Assembly: GCA_964421865.1 (NCBI GenBank)
Contig: CAYQZH010000004.1
Span: 1 to 49,361 of the forward strand
Source of the DNA: SBAX01 sp964421865
Lineage (GTDB): Bacteria; Planctomycetota; Phycisphaerae; UBA1845
Length of the DNA stretch: 49,361 bases
Reading direction: 5' to 3'
Shown here: positions 8,738 through 16,787 of the stretch, one piece after another
How positions within the stretch are numbered: the stretch's first letter is position 1
Layout of the letters: every line of letters starts with the position of its first letter
Position numbers and translations under genes: made by a program
The notes under the pieces: model-generated
The model's input: the letters and a program-made list of their open reading frames with translations, nothing else
Database searches by the model: none
Told to the model about the DNA's origin: nothing

Positions 8738-8866
8738 GCGGTCCCTTCTCCATCAGCGAAGCCGTGTATAGCCCGACCCGCTATCTCACGCAACGAGCCG
8801 GCGCGCACGGGCGAGCTTCGAAGCACCCCTCGCAATTTCCGGCACACGATACTATGATGCCCCGCG

Positions 8867-9484
8867 ATGAACGAGACGCTAAACGCCACGGAGGATGCCG
8901 CCTCGCCTCCTCCGACAGCCGCACACGAAGCGCCGCCGTCGGTGACGACCGAGTCCGTAGTGGAGGCCCTATTGCTCTCCACGGACGAGCCGCTGCCCGC
9001 ATCGCGCATCGCCCAATTGCTGGGCATCGGCGACGCCGGGGACGTGAAACGGCACGTCGAGACCCTCAACGAACGCTACGCCCAATGCGGCGCCTCGTTT
9101 CGGATCGAAGCGATCGCCAAGGGCTTTCAGCTTCTCACGCTACCGGCGTACAACCATTGGATCAGCAAGCTGCACAAGGCCCGGGCGGACTCGCGTCTCT
9201 CCACCGCGGCCCTCGAAACACTCGCCATCGTCGCCTACAAGCAGCCGATCCTGCGGGCGGATATCGAAGCCATCCGCGGCGTTGCCGTCGGGGACATGCT
9301 GGTGCGCCTTCGCGATATGAACCTCGTGCGCATTGTCGGTCGGGCCGAGGAAATCGGCCGACCGCTGCTCTACGGGACGACCACACGCTTCCTGGAAGTC
9401 TTCGGCCTTGCGTCCCTGAAGGACCTGCCCAAGCTCGACGCGGACAACCCGGAAGCGGTCCCCAAGTTGACGGTCGTGGAATGA
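8867..9484 (+). CDS. scpB: segregation and condensation protein B
   Basis: 205 residues. ScpB pairs with ScpA (kleisin) and SMC in the cytoplasm to compact and segregate the chromosome. The two winged-helix domains are recognisable: VVEALLLSTDEPLPASRIAQ and RYAQCGASFRIEAIAKGFQL in the first, and LSTAALETLAIVAYKQPI with the hallmark RGVAVGDMLVRL and LYGTTTRFLEVFGL in the second. The first about 30 residues are an acidic, low-complexity extension. The gene is short but complete for the family. scpA, usually adjacent, is not in the window. A RAYT element begins less than 100 bases downstream. Confidence 0.93.
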   Translation: MNETLNATEDAASPPPTAAHEAPPSVTTESVVEALLLSTDEPLPASRIAQLLGIGDAGDVKRHVETLNERYAQCGASFRIEAIAKGFQLLTLPAYNHWISKLHKARADSRLSTAALETLAIVAYKQPILRADIEAIRGVAVGDMLVRLRDMNLVRIVGRAEEIGRPLLYGTTTRFLEVFGLASLKDLPKLDADNPEAVPKLTVVE

Positions 9485-9555
9485 CCGCCACACTCCTGGA
9501 AAAACGCATATCCGCGGCACTGTGACCGGGCGGTAACGCATTGGGTCCGCGGCTG

Positions 9556-9643
9556 CCAGCCCCAAGGGGGCGACAGTCAATAGCCGGGGGCGCAAGCCCC
9601 CGGTACAGTGCTCACCAACGGCATAGCCCCAGCGGGGCGACAG
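9556..9643. repeat. left REP module flanking the RAYT gene
   Basis: Three palindromes in order: CCAGCCCCAAGGGGGCGACAG, then the hairpin CCGGGGGC-GCAA-GCCCCCGG (9584..9603), then GCCCC-AGC-GGGGC (9626..9638) followed by GACAG. The same order appears in inverse orientation after the transposase (10139..10227), so the two modules form imperfect inverted repeats of about 88 bases. Confidence 0.85.
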
Positions 9644-9661
9644 ATGCCGGGAGATACATGC

Positions 9662-10114
9662 ATGCCTTCATCGTATACCTGCCTGTATTATCACCTCATC
9701 TTCAGCACCAAGGAGCGCAGGCCGCTTATTACGGCGGAGTGGCAAACCCGGCTCTATGATTACATGGGCGGCATCATCTCCCACGAAAAAGGTCGACTCC
9801 TCGCGGCCGGGGGCACAACGGACCACGTGCATCTGCTTGCCTCCCTGACCGCCCAAAAGGCGGTGTCGGACCTCCTCCGATTGGTCAAAGCCAATTCGTC
9901 CAAATGGGTGCACGAAACGTTTGCTGAGCACCGTGAATTTCGTTGGCAAGACGGCTACGGGGCGTTCTCGGTCAGTTTTTCCAACCTCGCCCAAGTTAAG
10001 CGCTACATCGCTGAGCAGCAGCAACATCATTGTCGCATATCCTTTCAGGAGGAGTTTCTCGCATTCCTGCAACGACACGGAGTCACATACGACGAGCGCT
10101 ACCTTTGGATGTAG
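9662..10114 (+). CDS. REP-associated tyrosine transposase (RAYT, IS200-like Y1)
   Basis: 150 residues from ATG 9662 (MPSSYTCLYYHLIFSTKERR); the longer frame from 9608 would read through the REP module. The HUH metal-binding motif is intact as DHVHLL (His55, His57), and the catalytic tyrosine is probably Tyr115 in QVKRYIAEQQQHH. The C-terminus GVTYDERYLWM is typical of the family. Y1 HUH enzymes cut and join single-stranded DNA; RAYTs are single-copy, domesticated relatives thought to mobilise REP/BIME hairpins. Intact motifs and flanking inverted hairpin modules indicate a functional enzyme with its own substrate sites. Confidence 0.93.
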   Translation: MPSSYTCLYYHLIFSTKERRPLITAEWQTRLYDYMGGIISHEKGRLLAAGGTTDHVHLLASLTAQKAVSDLLRLVKANSSKWVHETFAEHREFRWQDGYGAFSVSFSNLAQVKRYIAEQQQHHCRISFQEEFLAFLQRHGVTYDERYLWM

Positions 10115-10138
10115 CCGGCGTTGCATTCACGGCGGATT

Positions 10139-10227
10139 CTGTCGCCCCGCTGGGGCTTAGACTTTCTATGCCCTGCTCTCCGGGGGCTTGCGCCCCCGGC
10201 TATTCACCTCCGCCCCGCTGGGGCTGG
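10139..10227. repeat. right REP module flanking the RAYT gene
   Basis: Inverse counterpart of 9556..9643: CTGTCGCCCCGCTGGGGC, then CCGGGGGC-TTGC-GCCCCCGG (10180..10199), then CGCCCCGCTGGGGCTGG. The hairpin cores match the left module; the spacers between them differ. It starts 25 bases after the transposase stop codon. Confidence 0.85.
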
Positions 10228-10340
10228 AAACCCAATCGCCCTCATCCGGGGAAGCCACACCCATTTCCCGGAGCTTAGGTCCTCGAGTCCGCCACCAACA
10301 CGACTGGACAGGTTGACCGAGGTTCAGTACGCTTGGTGCC

Positions 10341-11420
10341 GTGAATATCCACCCCACCGCGCTCGTGGAAAAGGGCGCGCAGCTCGGCTGCGACGTTAAG
10401 GTCGGTCCGTACTGCGTCATCGGACCCCACGTCGTTTTAGGCGACGGCTGTCGGCTTCATCATCACGTCACGGTCGAGGGGCATACGACGCTCGGCGAGG
10501 GGTGCGAGGTTTACCCCCAGGCCGTGTTGGGAATGCCGCCCCAGGACCTCAAATTCGCCGGCGAACGGACCACGTTGGAAATCGGCAAATGCAACGTCTT
10601 CCGTGAGATGGTGACGGCCCATCCCGGCACGGGCAACGGCGGCGGCGTGACCCGCATCGGCGAGCGCAACCTTTTTCTGATCGGCTCGCACATCGCCCAT
10701 GACTGCCGGATCGGCAACCATTGTATCTTCGCCAACTACGTTCAGCTCGCCGGGCACGTGCACGTGGAGGACTACGTGAACATGGGCGGGCATAGCGCCG
10801 TGCACCACTTCGTCACCATCGGCAAACACGCCTTCATCGGGGGCATGACCCGCGTCGCGGCGGATGTGCCACCCTTTGTCATCCTGGTGGCGGCCCGCGG
10901 GACGCGATCCGAAGTTCGCATGATCAACGGGGTCGGCCTGCAGCGCAACGGCTACAGCAATGAGGACATCGCGGCACTGAAAGACGCCTTCATGAAGCTG
11001 TTTTCACGAAGGGCTCGGATGAGCGGCGTCGCCATGCGCGACCGCGTGCAGGCCATCCTCGACGCCCGTCCGATCAATCCGAATGTCGAATACTTGTGCG
11101 AATGTTTGATGCGCTCCTTCGCTCACGGGCGGCACGGACGATACCTCGAATCCCTTCGCGCCGATCCGGTGCATCGCAGCTCATGGAAACTTCAGAACCA
11201 ATATTCGCTTACCGTGAACGTCGTCGGGCGAGGGTCGGTACGGCGGACCGCGAACTCGGGCGACGAGCAAACCGCCGAGGTGTTTGAGCTCACGGCGATG
11301 GCCGATTCCGGCTGGGCGTTCGCCGGGTGGAACGGCGGTCTCAGCGGACGGGCCAATCCCGCAAGCCTCGTTCTCGACCGCAACAAGACCGTGGACGCCA
11401 CGTTTAGCCGACAATCCTGA
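10341..11420 (+). CDS. lpxA: UDP-N-acetylglucosamine O-acyltransferase LpxA fused to an InlB-type repeat
   Basis: 359 residues from a GTG start. Residues 1..285 are a complete LpxA: left-handed beta-helix hexapeptides (IHPTALVEKGAQLGCDVKVG, IGPHVVLGDGC), the catalytic-His region GSHIAHDCRIGN (His120 aligns with E. coli His125), GHSAVHHFVTIGKHAFIGG, and the C-terminal helical part. LpxA transfers the first 3-hydroxyacyl chain to UDP-GlcNAc in the cytoplasm at the start of lipid A synthesis. Residues about 288..359 are extra (usual length about 260..280): YSLTVNVVGRGSV, MADSGWAFAGWNGGLSG and NKTVDATFS match the divergent InlB B-repeat pattern usually seen in secreted proteins. No signal peptide is present. 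The frame is continuous with no sign of a frameshift. It is followed 26 bases later by a Gfo/Idh/MocA gene, a common lpxA neighbour. Confidence 0.92.
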   Translation: MNIHPTALVEKGAQLGCDVKVGPYCVIGPHVVLGDGCRLHHHVTVEGHTTLGEGCEVYPQAVLGMPPQDLKFAGERTTLEIGKCNVFREMVTAHPGTGNGGGVTRIGERNLFLIGSHIAHDCRIGNHCIFANYVQLAGHVHVEDYVNMGGHSAVHHFVTIGKHAFIGGMTRVAADVPPFVILVAARGTRSEVRMINGVGLQRNGYSNEDIAALKDAFMKLFSRRARMSGVAMRDRVQAILDARPINPNVEYLCECLMRSFAHGRHGRYLESLRADPVHRSSWKLQNQYSLTVNVVGRGSVRRTANSGDEQTAEVFELTAMADSGWAFAGWNGGLSGRANPASLVLDRNKTVDATFSRQS

Positions 11421-11446
11421 ACTCGTGCCCGCCGAGGCCGACGGCC

Positions 11447-12472
11447 ATGAAAAACCCGCTGAAAGTCGCGGTCGTCGGCGTCGGTCACATGGGGCGAAAT
11501 CACGCCCGCATTTACGGCGAGCTCGACGGATGTGAGCTGGTCGGCGTCGTCGACAAGGACCTCGATCGAGCGCGGCAAGTCGCTGGACAACACGGCGGGC
11601 AAGCGGTGTCACGGTTCGCCGATCTCACCAGTTCGGTCGACGCCGCGTCCGTGGCCGTGCCCACCGTCTATCACGCCGAGGTAGCGATCCCGCTGCTGGA
11701 GCGCGGGATCGCGGTGCTGGTCGAGAAGCCGCTCGCCCCGGATGCGGTCAGCGCCCGGCAACTGGTCGAGGCCGCTCGAAAACACGGCTGTCTCTTGCAG
11801 GTCGGTCATTCGGAGCGGTTCAACCCGGTCGTGCAGGCCATGCTTCGGATGCAAGTCGCGCCGCGTTTCATCGAGACGCATCGCATCAGCCCCTTTACCT
11901 TTCGCAGCGCCGATATCGGCGTCGTGTTCGACATGATGATCCACGACATCGACATCGTGCTGCACCTGGTGCGCCAGCGCGAATGCACGATCGACGCCGT
12001 GGGCGTGGCGGTGCTCGGCCCCTACGAGGATGTCGCCAACGCCCGGATTCGCTTCGCCGGTCAAGCGGTGGCCAACCTCACCGCGTCGCGGCTGGCGCTG
12101 AAGACGGAACGTAAGATTCGCGTGTTCTGCCCCACGGCCTACCTCTCGATGGACTACCAGAAGAAATCCGGCGTGGCGATCAAGCTCGCGGACAACCTCG
12201 ACCTGATCCGCATGGCCAAGGAACGCAACTTCGAGGATTTGTCGCAGATGCAGGCCCTCGACTTCGGCTCCATGCTCAAAGTCGAGCCGCTGGCCGTGGA
12301 CGATGTGGAACCGCTCCGCGCGGAAATCGGGTCCTTCATGGAGTCGGTTCGCACGGGACACGGCAGCGGAGTCAGCGCCGAGGAAGGCTACGCCGCAGTC
12401 GAACTCGCGGAGCGGATCACCACGGCGGTTCGCGACCAGGACTGGGGTCGAAGCCTCGCCGCCGGAACATGA
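11447..12472 (+). CDS. Gfo/Idh/MocA-family NAD-dependent oxidoreductase, possible GnnA
   Basis: 341 residues. The N-terminal Rossmann motif is VAVVGVGHMGRNHA. The family's EKPLA loop is at 93..97, and MIHDIDIVLHL (His166, Asp167) is the expected catalytic helix. Position next to lpxA fits GnnA, the UDP-GlcNAc 3-dehydrogenase which, with the aminotransferase GnnB, makes the 3-amino sugar nucleotide for amide-linked lipid A in Acidithiobacillus and Leptospira. No GnnB lies in this window, so the substrate assignment is tentative; the family assignment is firm. The expected next gene of a lipid A cluster (lpxB) is also missing, and the DNA after it is non-coding for about 770 bases. Confidence 0.85.
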   Translation: MKNPLKVAVVGVGHMGRNHARIYGELDGCELVGVVDKDLDRARQVAGQHGGQAVSRFADLTSSVDAASVAVPTVYHAEVAIPLLERGIAVLVEKPLAPDAVSARQLVEAARKHGCLLQVGHSERFNPVVQAMLRMQVAPRFIETHRISPFTFRSADIGVVFDMMIHDIDIVLHLVRQRECTIDAVGVAVLGPYEDVANARIRFAGQAVANLTASRLALKTERKIRVFCPTAYLSMDYQKKSGVAIKLADNLDLIRMAKERNFEDLSQMQALDFGSMLKVEPLAVDDVEPLRAEIGSFMESVRTGHGSGVSAEEGYAAVELAERITTAVRDQDWGRSLAAGT

Positions 12473-13179
12473 CGACGGCCGGCCGCCGATCCCTCCACGC
12501 CTCCGATCAAGTGCCGCACGCTTCGGACGGGCGTAAAAAGGAACGTGGCCGCTCGATCGCCTTCATTCCGCAGGCGGGTATGTCGGTCCCCACCGCCACC
12601 CATCTGCATCCTGGTCCCCCAGAGGCGACCGAAGCGGCCAACGAATCCTTAAGCCTTCTCTTTAGGCTACACCTCCCCTATTCGAGTTCCCGGAATCTCC
12701 CTTCGCCCGGCCGTCCGCCCGACTCCCGGCAGCGTCCGCGTCGACGACGGCTCCGCTCAGTGCCCTTACGGACCGCAACGGAGCGGTCGCGACGCTGGAC
12801 GCGGCCTGGGTGGGAGTCAAGGAAGGTCGGCGAAAATCCCTAAGGCACAGGTCCATCTCTAACCCCATTTCGCCGAGAGCCTGCGCGATTGCGTTTACGC
12901 GGCCCCGACACGAGGTCCACGCAAAGCACACGCGCCGTGTTCGCGGCGCAAACAGCCACACACCTATGTAGACGTTGGCAGGTCAGAGACGGATAGGGGA
13001 ATCAGCAGAAGCAAAAGAGGGCGGAACGAAAAGGGATCGAACAACTCGGTATAATCGTTAAGTCGTTATGATAGATACTATACAGCGTCCGCTCATCCAA
13101 CCCGCCATAATATCCGTCCGGTAATTGCAATATACCAGACCCGGCGGACAAGTCAAGCCTTTTCTTGAGAAATTCTTGC
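12473..13179. other. long spacer without a supported gene
   Basis: Short open frames on both strands here are Arg/Pro/Ser-rich and look non-coding. The last 200 bases (about 12980..13150) are distinctly richer in A and T than the surroundings, with TATAAT-like strings near 13060, but I can assign no transcript. I looked for tmRNA, RNase P RNA and tRNA signatures and found none. The region lies between the lipid A pair and the convergent minus-strand secretin operon. Confidence 0.5.
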
Positions 13180-13200
13180 AAAAACCAGGCCCGACGGGCC
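13180..13200 (-). terminator. rho-independent terminator of the secretin operon
   Basis: Read on the minus strand, GGCCCG-T-CGGGCC (13200..13188) is followed by TGG and TTTTT, about 45 bases after the stop of the TPR lipoprotein. The loop is a single base in the longest pairing, so the real stem is probably 5 bp with a 3-base loop. Confidence 0.5.
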
Positions 13201-13243
13201 GTCGGTGGCCACAGGGATCCGGCTTAAACGGAGGCGGTAGGCC

Positions 13244-14539
13244 TTACGGGGCCTGGGTCGGGATGCCGGAAACGGTGGGGAAGGCGTCCTTGATGCCCTG
13301 TCCAGAAGGCGGCGACCGGGCTGGCGGTGCCGACGAGAAGGTCGCGGAATCAGCCCCGCTGCTAAAAGCTGACGATGCCTGTAACGCCCATGCAGACTTC
13401 GGATCGAGACGTAAGGCCCGCTGGAAACAATCTTGGGCGGCGTCCTCTTGACCCTGGGCACGGAGGACTTCACCGAGCAAGCAATAGGCCTCCACGTTGG
13501 AGGGGGCCTTTTCAAGGAGCTGATAGAGCGTCTCAGCCGCCGCGGCGTCCTCGCTGCGTCGCCATTGGACGGCGGCCCGCACGAGGGCGATGTCCGGTCG
13601 GCCTGGCGAGGATTGCTCGGCCAAGTCCGAAGCGCGGGAAGCGGTCAACAGGTCGTTCGTTTCGAGCGCCGCTTTGGCCAGTAAGAGTTGAGCGTGGCCG
13701 TCGTCGGGACGCCGGCGGGCGTAGTCGATCAACACGCCCTTCGCCGACGTCGGATCGCCGAGGGCCAGGTAACAGGTCGCGACCCCGCGACGAACAGCGC
13801 CGCCCTCCGACTCGCCGGCGGCGTCGACCAGGGGACGCAGCAACGCTAACGCCTCGCGGCATCGGCCCACGCGGACGAACAACAGGCCCAGCTCTTCCGT
13901 GACCACCGGATGATCGCTCAGCGCGGCGGCGGCCTGTCCCAGCCGCTGCGCGGCGCCGTCCCAATCCCCCAGCAGGGCCGCGATGCGACCGGCGAGGACG
14001 GCGACCGTGCTCTTGTCATCAAAACGGTTCAGGTTCTCGTCCAGCAGGGCCAGGGCTTCTTCGGCGCGGTCGAGAGCGACCAAGCACTCCGCGTGGGCCA
14101 CGAGGTAATCCACGTTGTCGGGATTCATGGCCCGCGCTTCGGCGTACTCATCGACGGCGGTCTTCACATCGTCACGCTGTTCGAGCAGGACGCCCTGCAT
14201 GTAGTGCAGATCGGGCGAGTCGAGTCCGGCGCGGCGGGCGGCCTCAATCGCTTGTTCGGCCGACGCGGGCTTGGCTGACTCCAGGTCGGCCTGAGCGAGA
14301 AGAACGTAGGCTGCGGGTTGCGTCGGATCGAGGGCGATGGACTCGGAGGCGGATTGCAGAACGTCATGGAACAGCCCACCGTCATATTGCTGCCGGGCGA
14401 GCTGGAGCTTCACGCGGGCGCGAACCTCGTTCCATCGTTGCTCGGCCTGCTGCTTGGCCTCCGCGTGGGCGGGTCGATGACACGCCGTCAGCGTCATCGC
14501 CGTCGCCGCGGCCAAAATCAAGTGGGAAATGCGTTTCAT
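13244..14539 (-). CDS. TPR-repeat lipoprotein
   Basis: 431 residues from ATG 14539, which overlaps the secretin stop as ATGA; a longer reading upstream lies inside the secretin gene and is rejected. The start MKRISHLILAAATAMTLTAC is a lipoprotein signal with lipobox LTAC (Cys20). The rest is about nine TPR-like helix pairs (QYDGGLFHDVLQSASESIAL, AAYVLLAQADLESAKPASAE, LHYMQGVLLEQRDDVKTAVD, AYCLLGEVLRAQGQEDAAQD), then a Ser/Ala/Pro-rich tail. TPR lipoproteins adjacent to secretins often act as pilotins or assembly factors (PilF/PilW type); the overlap with the secretin supports such a role, though the repeat number is higher than in PilF. Confidence 0.85.
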   Translation of the reverse strand: MKRISHLILAAATAMTLTACHRPAHAEAKQQAEQRWNEVRARVKLQLARQQYDGGLFHDVLQSASESIALDPTQPAAYVLLAQADLESAKPASAEQAIEAARRAGLDSPDLHYMQGVLLEQRDDVKTAVDEYAEARAMNPDNVDYLVAHAECLVALDRAEEALALLDENLNRFDDKSTVAVLAGRIAALLGDWDGAAQRLGQAAAALSDHPVVTEELGLLFVRVGRCREALALLRPLVDAAGESEGGAVRRGVATCYLALGDPTSAKGVLIDYARRRPDDGHAQLLLAKAALETNDLLTASRASDLAEQSSPGRPDIALVRAAVQWRRSEDAAAAETLYQLLEKAPSNVEAYCLLGEVLRAQGQEDAAQDCFQRALRLDPKSAWALQASSAFSSGADSATFSSAPPARSPPSGQGIKDAFPTVSGIPTQAP

Positions 14540-16422
14540 GGCGAAGCTCCCGGCACTGCGTCTGCAGCAGGACGACCGAAGGGTTGCAGCGGGTAACCCT
14601 TCTCCTGGGCGATCAGGCGATACAGAAAGTTCCGCGTGCTGGTAGCATCGTCGTACCATGCGCGTTCGCCGAGAATCTTCTCCTTCAGTTCAATCGCGGG
14701 CAGATGCCGCGGGGCCGCGTTCAACGCCATCTTGACGTGCCAGAGGGCCTTGTCGCGGTCGTTGGCGTCCAGCGCCGTCAGGGCTTTCTGATAGTGGGTC
14801 TGAGCGAGGCGATCACGGCCGTGCCACATGAGTCCCTGACGCATGCCGACCCTCATGCGCTCGACTTGCTCGATCTGGTCCCGCGAAGCCGCGGCGTAGG
14901 CGTCTTGATCTTTCACGATGTGGACGGTCAAAAGGATGATGACTTCTTCCCTGCCGTTGGAGTCGTTGTTGGAGCGGAACAGTTGCCCCACCCAGGGAAT
15001 GCTCCCCAAACCGGGTACCTGCGATTTCGCGTCGGTCGTTACCTCCCGGAAGAGTCCTCCGATGAGGATCGTTTGTCCGTCGCGGACCAGAACGCTGGTT
15101 TTCGCTTCGGTGGTCTGTTCCGTCGGGAGGCCTTGGGCGTTGACGAAGCCGATGCTGTCCTTGGGATTCAGTTGTATCTGCACATAGCCGTCCTTACAGA
15201 CGGTCGGTCGGAAGATGAGTTGCGTGCCGGTTTCGAGGAACTCCACCGTCTGGACCGCCTGCGTCTCGGTGATCGTGGTTGTCAGATACCCGTCGCGCCT
15301 CCCGATCAGCACTTGGGCTTCCTGCTCGTCCAGTGCGAGGAGTTTCGGATTGGCGATCACGGTCGTGTCGGTCACCTGCTCCAAGGCACGAAGGAAGACG
15401 GCCACCTTGTCCTTGATGACGCCCACGGTGATGCCCCCCGAGGGGACATTCCCGGTGAAATCCGTGGACGAGGCAGCGTTGAACCGCTCGAACCGGTCTT
15501 TGGGGAGATTGCCGACGGTGACGTTGCGGATACCGTTGGAAACGGCGCCCAACTGTTCCAGGTCCACCCCGCCAACGATGGAAAAGTCGATACCCAGCGC
15601 GTTGTCGTCCTTTAACTCCGCACGGAGAATCGTTGCTTCCACTAGAACCTGCTTGGGAAGCAGGTAGTCCAACCCGACGTCGATTTCGCGCAGATAACCT
15701 TCCACCACGCGCAGGGTTTCCGAATCAGCCTTCACTACGATGAATTCTCGCTTCTGACGCGCATAGCCACGTAACCTATTGCCACCGGTGATTCCGCCGC
15801 TGCCAGTATTCTTATTCGTACTAACTGCTAACTCCGCTGTCTTATCCGTGCCTCCTTTTTCATTTGATTTGCTGGATGACTTGGCCCAAATCGTCAGCTT
15901 GTTGTCACCCAGTATTACCTTCAGCCCGGCTTCCGCGTCGTCTGCAGAAACGTTGTCCAACCAAAACACCCGTGTCATCGGTTGCTTGGTGGAGGCGGCC
16001 GAGAGCAGGGCGAGCTCGGCGTTAGTATAGACGTTGATGAAGTTACCGACGCGGCGGTAGCCGGCGTCGTTCATGGCGAGGACGGCTTCGAGAGCCTCCT
16101 CGAACGTGGCGCCGTAAAGGTTCGCCGTGACCGTGCCCTTGACGTTGGGGGACGCGATGATGTTCCGCTGCCCTTCCAGGGAAAGCAATTGCAGGACGGT
16201 CGAGATCGGGAGGTTGGCGACGTGCATCTCCACCGTGCCACGGTCGGTCACCGTGACCTGCGAGGGGTTCCCTTGCGGAGCGTCGGCGGGCTTGGGCTCC
16301 TGACCGCTGGCCGCGACCGTCGAGATCAACGCGGCAAGGGCCGCACAGACCATTCCTGGTCGGCGCGCGGCGGTGCGCATGAGGGGAATCACAGCTTTCG
16401 CCGTCGCAAAGGTCACGGACAT
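14536..16422 (-). CDS. secretin of the GspD/PilQ superfamily with C-terminal TPR-like extension
   Basis: 628 residues. A signal peptide precedes VAASGQEP; the annotated ATG is at 16422, and a second at 16380 is possible. Residues about 55..135 form an N0/STN domain (VEMHVANLPISTVLQLLSLE, VTANLYGATFEEALEAVLAM). About 200..265 is an N1-like domain with a Gly/Ser/Asn/Lys-rich insertion, and about 330..505 is the secretin pore domain, with NPKLLALDEQEAQVLIG, TGTQLIFRPTV, and the hallmark ILIGGLFREVTT...VPGLGSIPWVGQLFR...EEVIILLTVHIV. Secretins form the outer-membrane channel of type II secretion or type IV pili. Unusually, about 120 more residues follow, with a TPR-like helix pair (HYQKALTALDANDRDKALWH). 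No ATPase or inner-membrane platform genes are adjacent, so the parent machine is unknown. Confidence 0.9.
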   Translation of the reverse strand: MSVTFATAKAVIPLMRTAARRPGMVCAALAALISTVAASGQEPKPADAPQGNPSQVTVTDRGTVEMHVANLPISTVLQLLSLEGQRNIIASPNVKGTVTANLYGATFEEALEAVLAMNDAGYRRVGNFINVYTNAELALLSAASTKQPMTRVFWLDNVSADDAEAGLKVILGDNKLTIWAKSSSKSNEKGGTDKTAELAVSTNKNTGSGGITGGNRLRGYARQKREFIVVKADSETLRVVEGYLREIDVGLDYLLPKQVLVEATILRAELKDDNALGIDFSIVGGVDLEQLGAVSNGIRNVTVGNLPKDRFERFNAASSTDFTGNVPSGGITVGVIKDKVAVFLRALEQVTDTTVIANPKLLALDEQEAQVLIGRRDGYLTTTITETQAVQTVEFLETGTQLIFRPTVCKDGYVQIQLNPKDSIGFVNAQGLPTEQTTEAKTSVLVRDGQTILIGGLFREVTTDAKSQVPGLGSIPWVGQLFRSNNDSNGREEVIILLTVHIVKDQDAYAAASRDQIEQVERMRVGMRQGLMWHGRDRLAQTHYQKALTALDANDRDKALWHVKMALNAAPRHLPAIELKEKILGERAWYDDATSTRNFLYRLIAQEKGYPLQPFGRPAADAVPGASP

Positions 16423-16466
16423 CGGTTCGCCCAGCCGCTTCCGGTTCGATAGGAGCGCGGGACTCC

Positions 16467-16739
16467 CTATCGCCCTTGGTTATCGGCACCTTCGAGACGC
16501 ACATGAAGCGTTTGGGATTCGAGAATGCGCTTAATATCGGAAAGTAGCTCGTTCGAGCGTCGGGCCTCGTCCACAAGCTGCTTGCGTTGCAGCCCCGCGT
16601 CGGGAATCTGCGCTTCCGCCCGTTCCAGTAGCGGGAACGGTCCCAGCCAGATGCGAAGGCACGTTAACACCACAAAAAAGGTGACCAGCCGGTTCACAAA
16701 ACGGTTCTGCCGGGGTTCGGAATATACGTTCTCAATCAT
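16467..16739 (-). CDS. small single-span membrane protein upstream of the secretin
   Basis: 90 residues with a strong Shine-Dalgarno (AAGGAG, 7 bases before ATG 16739). A basic N-terminus precedes one transmembrane segment (LVTFFVVLTCLRIWLG, about 18..34). The C-terminal helix is probably a coiled coil (LQRKQLVDEARRSNELLSDI). The topology resembles minor inner-membrane subunits of secretion or pilus systems. I do not recognise the family; the good start site and its place 44 bases before the secretin support a real gene. Confidence 0.7.
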   Translation of the reverse strand: MIENVYSEPRQNRFVNRLVTFFVVLTCLRIWLGPFPLLERAEAQIPDAGLQRKQLVDEARRSNELLSDIKRILESQTLHVRLEGADNQGR

Positions 16740-16787
16740 GGTTCACTCCTTGTAACGACACCGCCGCCGTGGCGGCGTTCCTTGTTG

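Noticed and set aside
12469..12843. Plus-strand frame after the Gfo/Idh/MocA gene
   Set aside because: Low-complexity Arg/Ser/Pro content, no domain, poor codon use compared with neighbours.
12640..12970. Possible structural RNA (tmRNA or RNase P RNA) in the spacer
   Set aside because: I found neither a tRNA-like end nor the conserved RNase P core on either strand.
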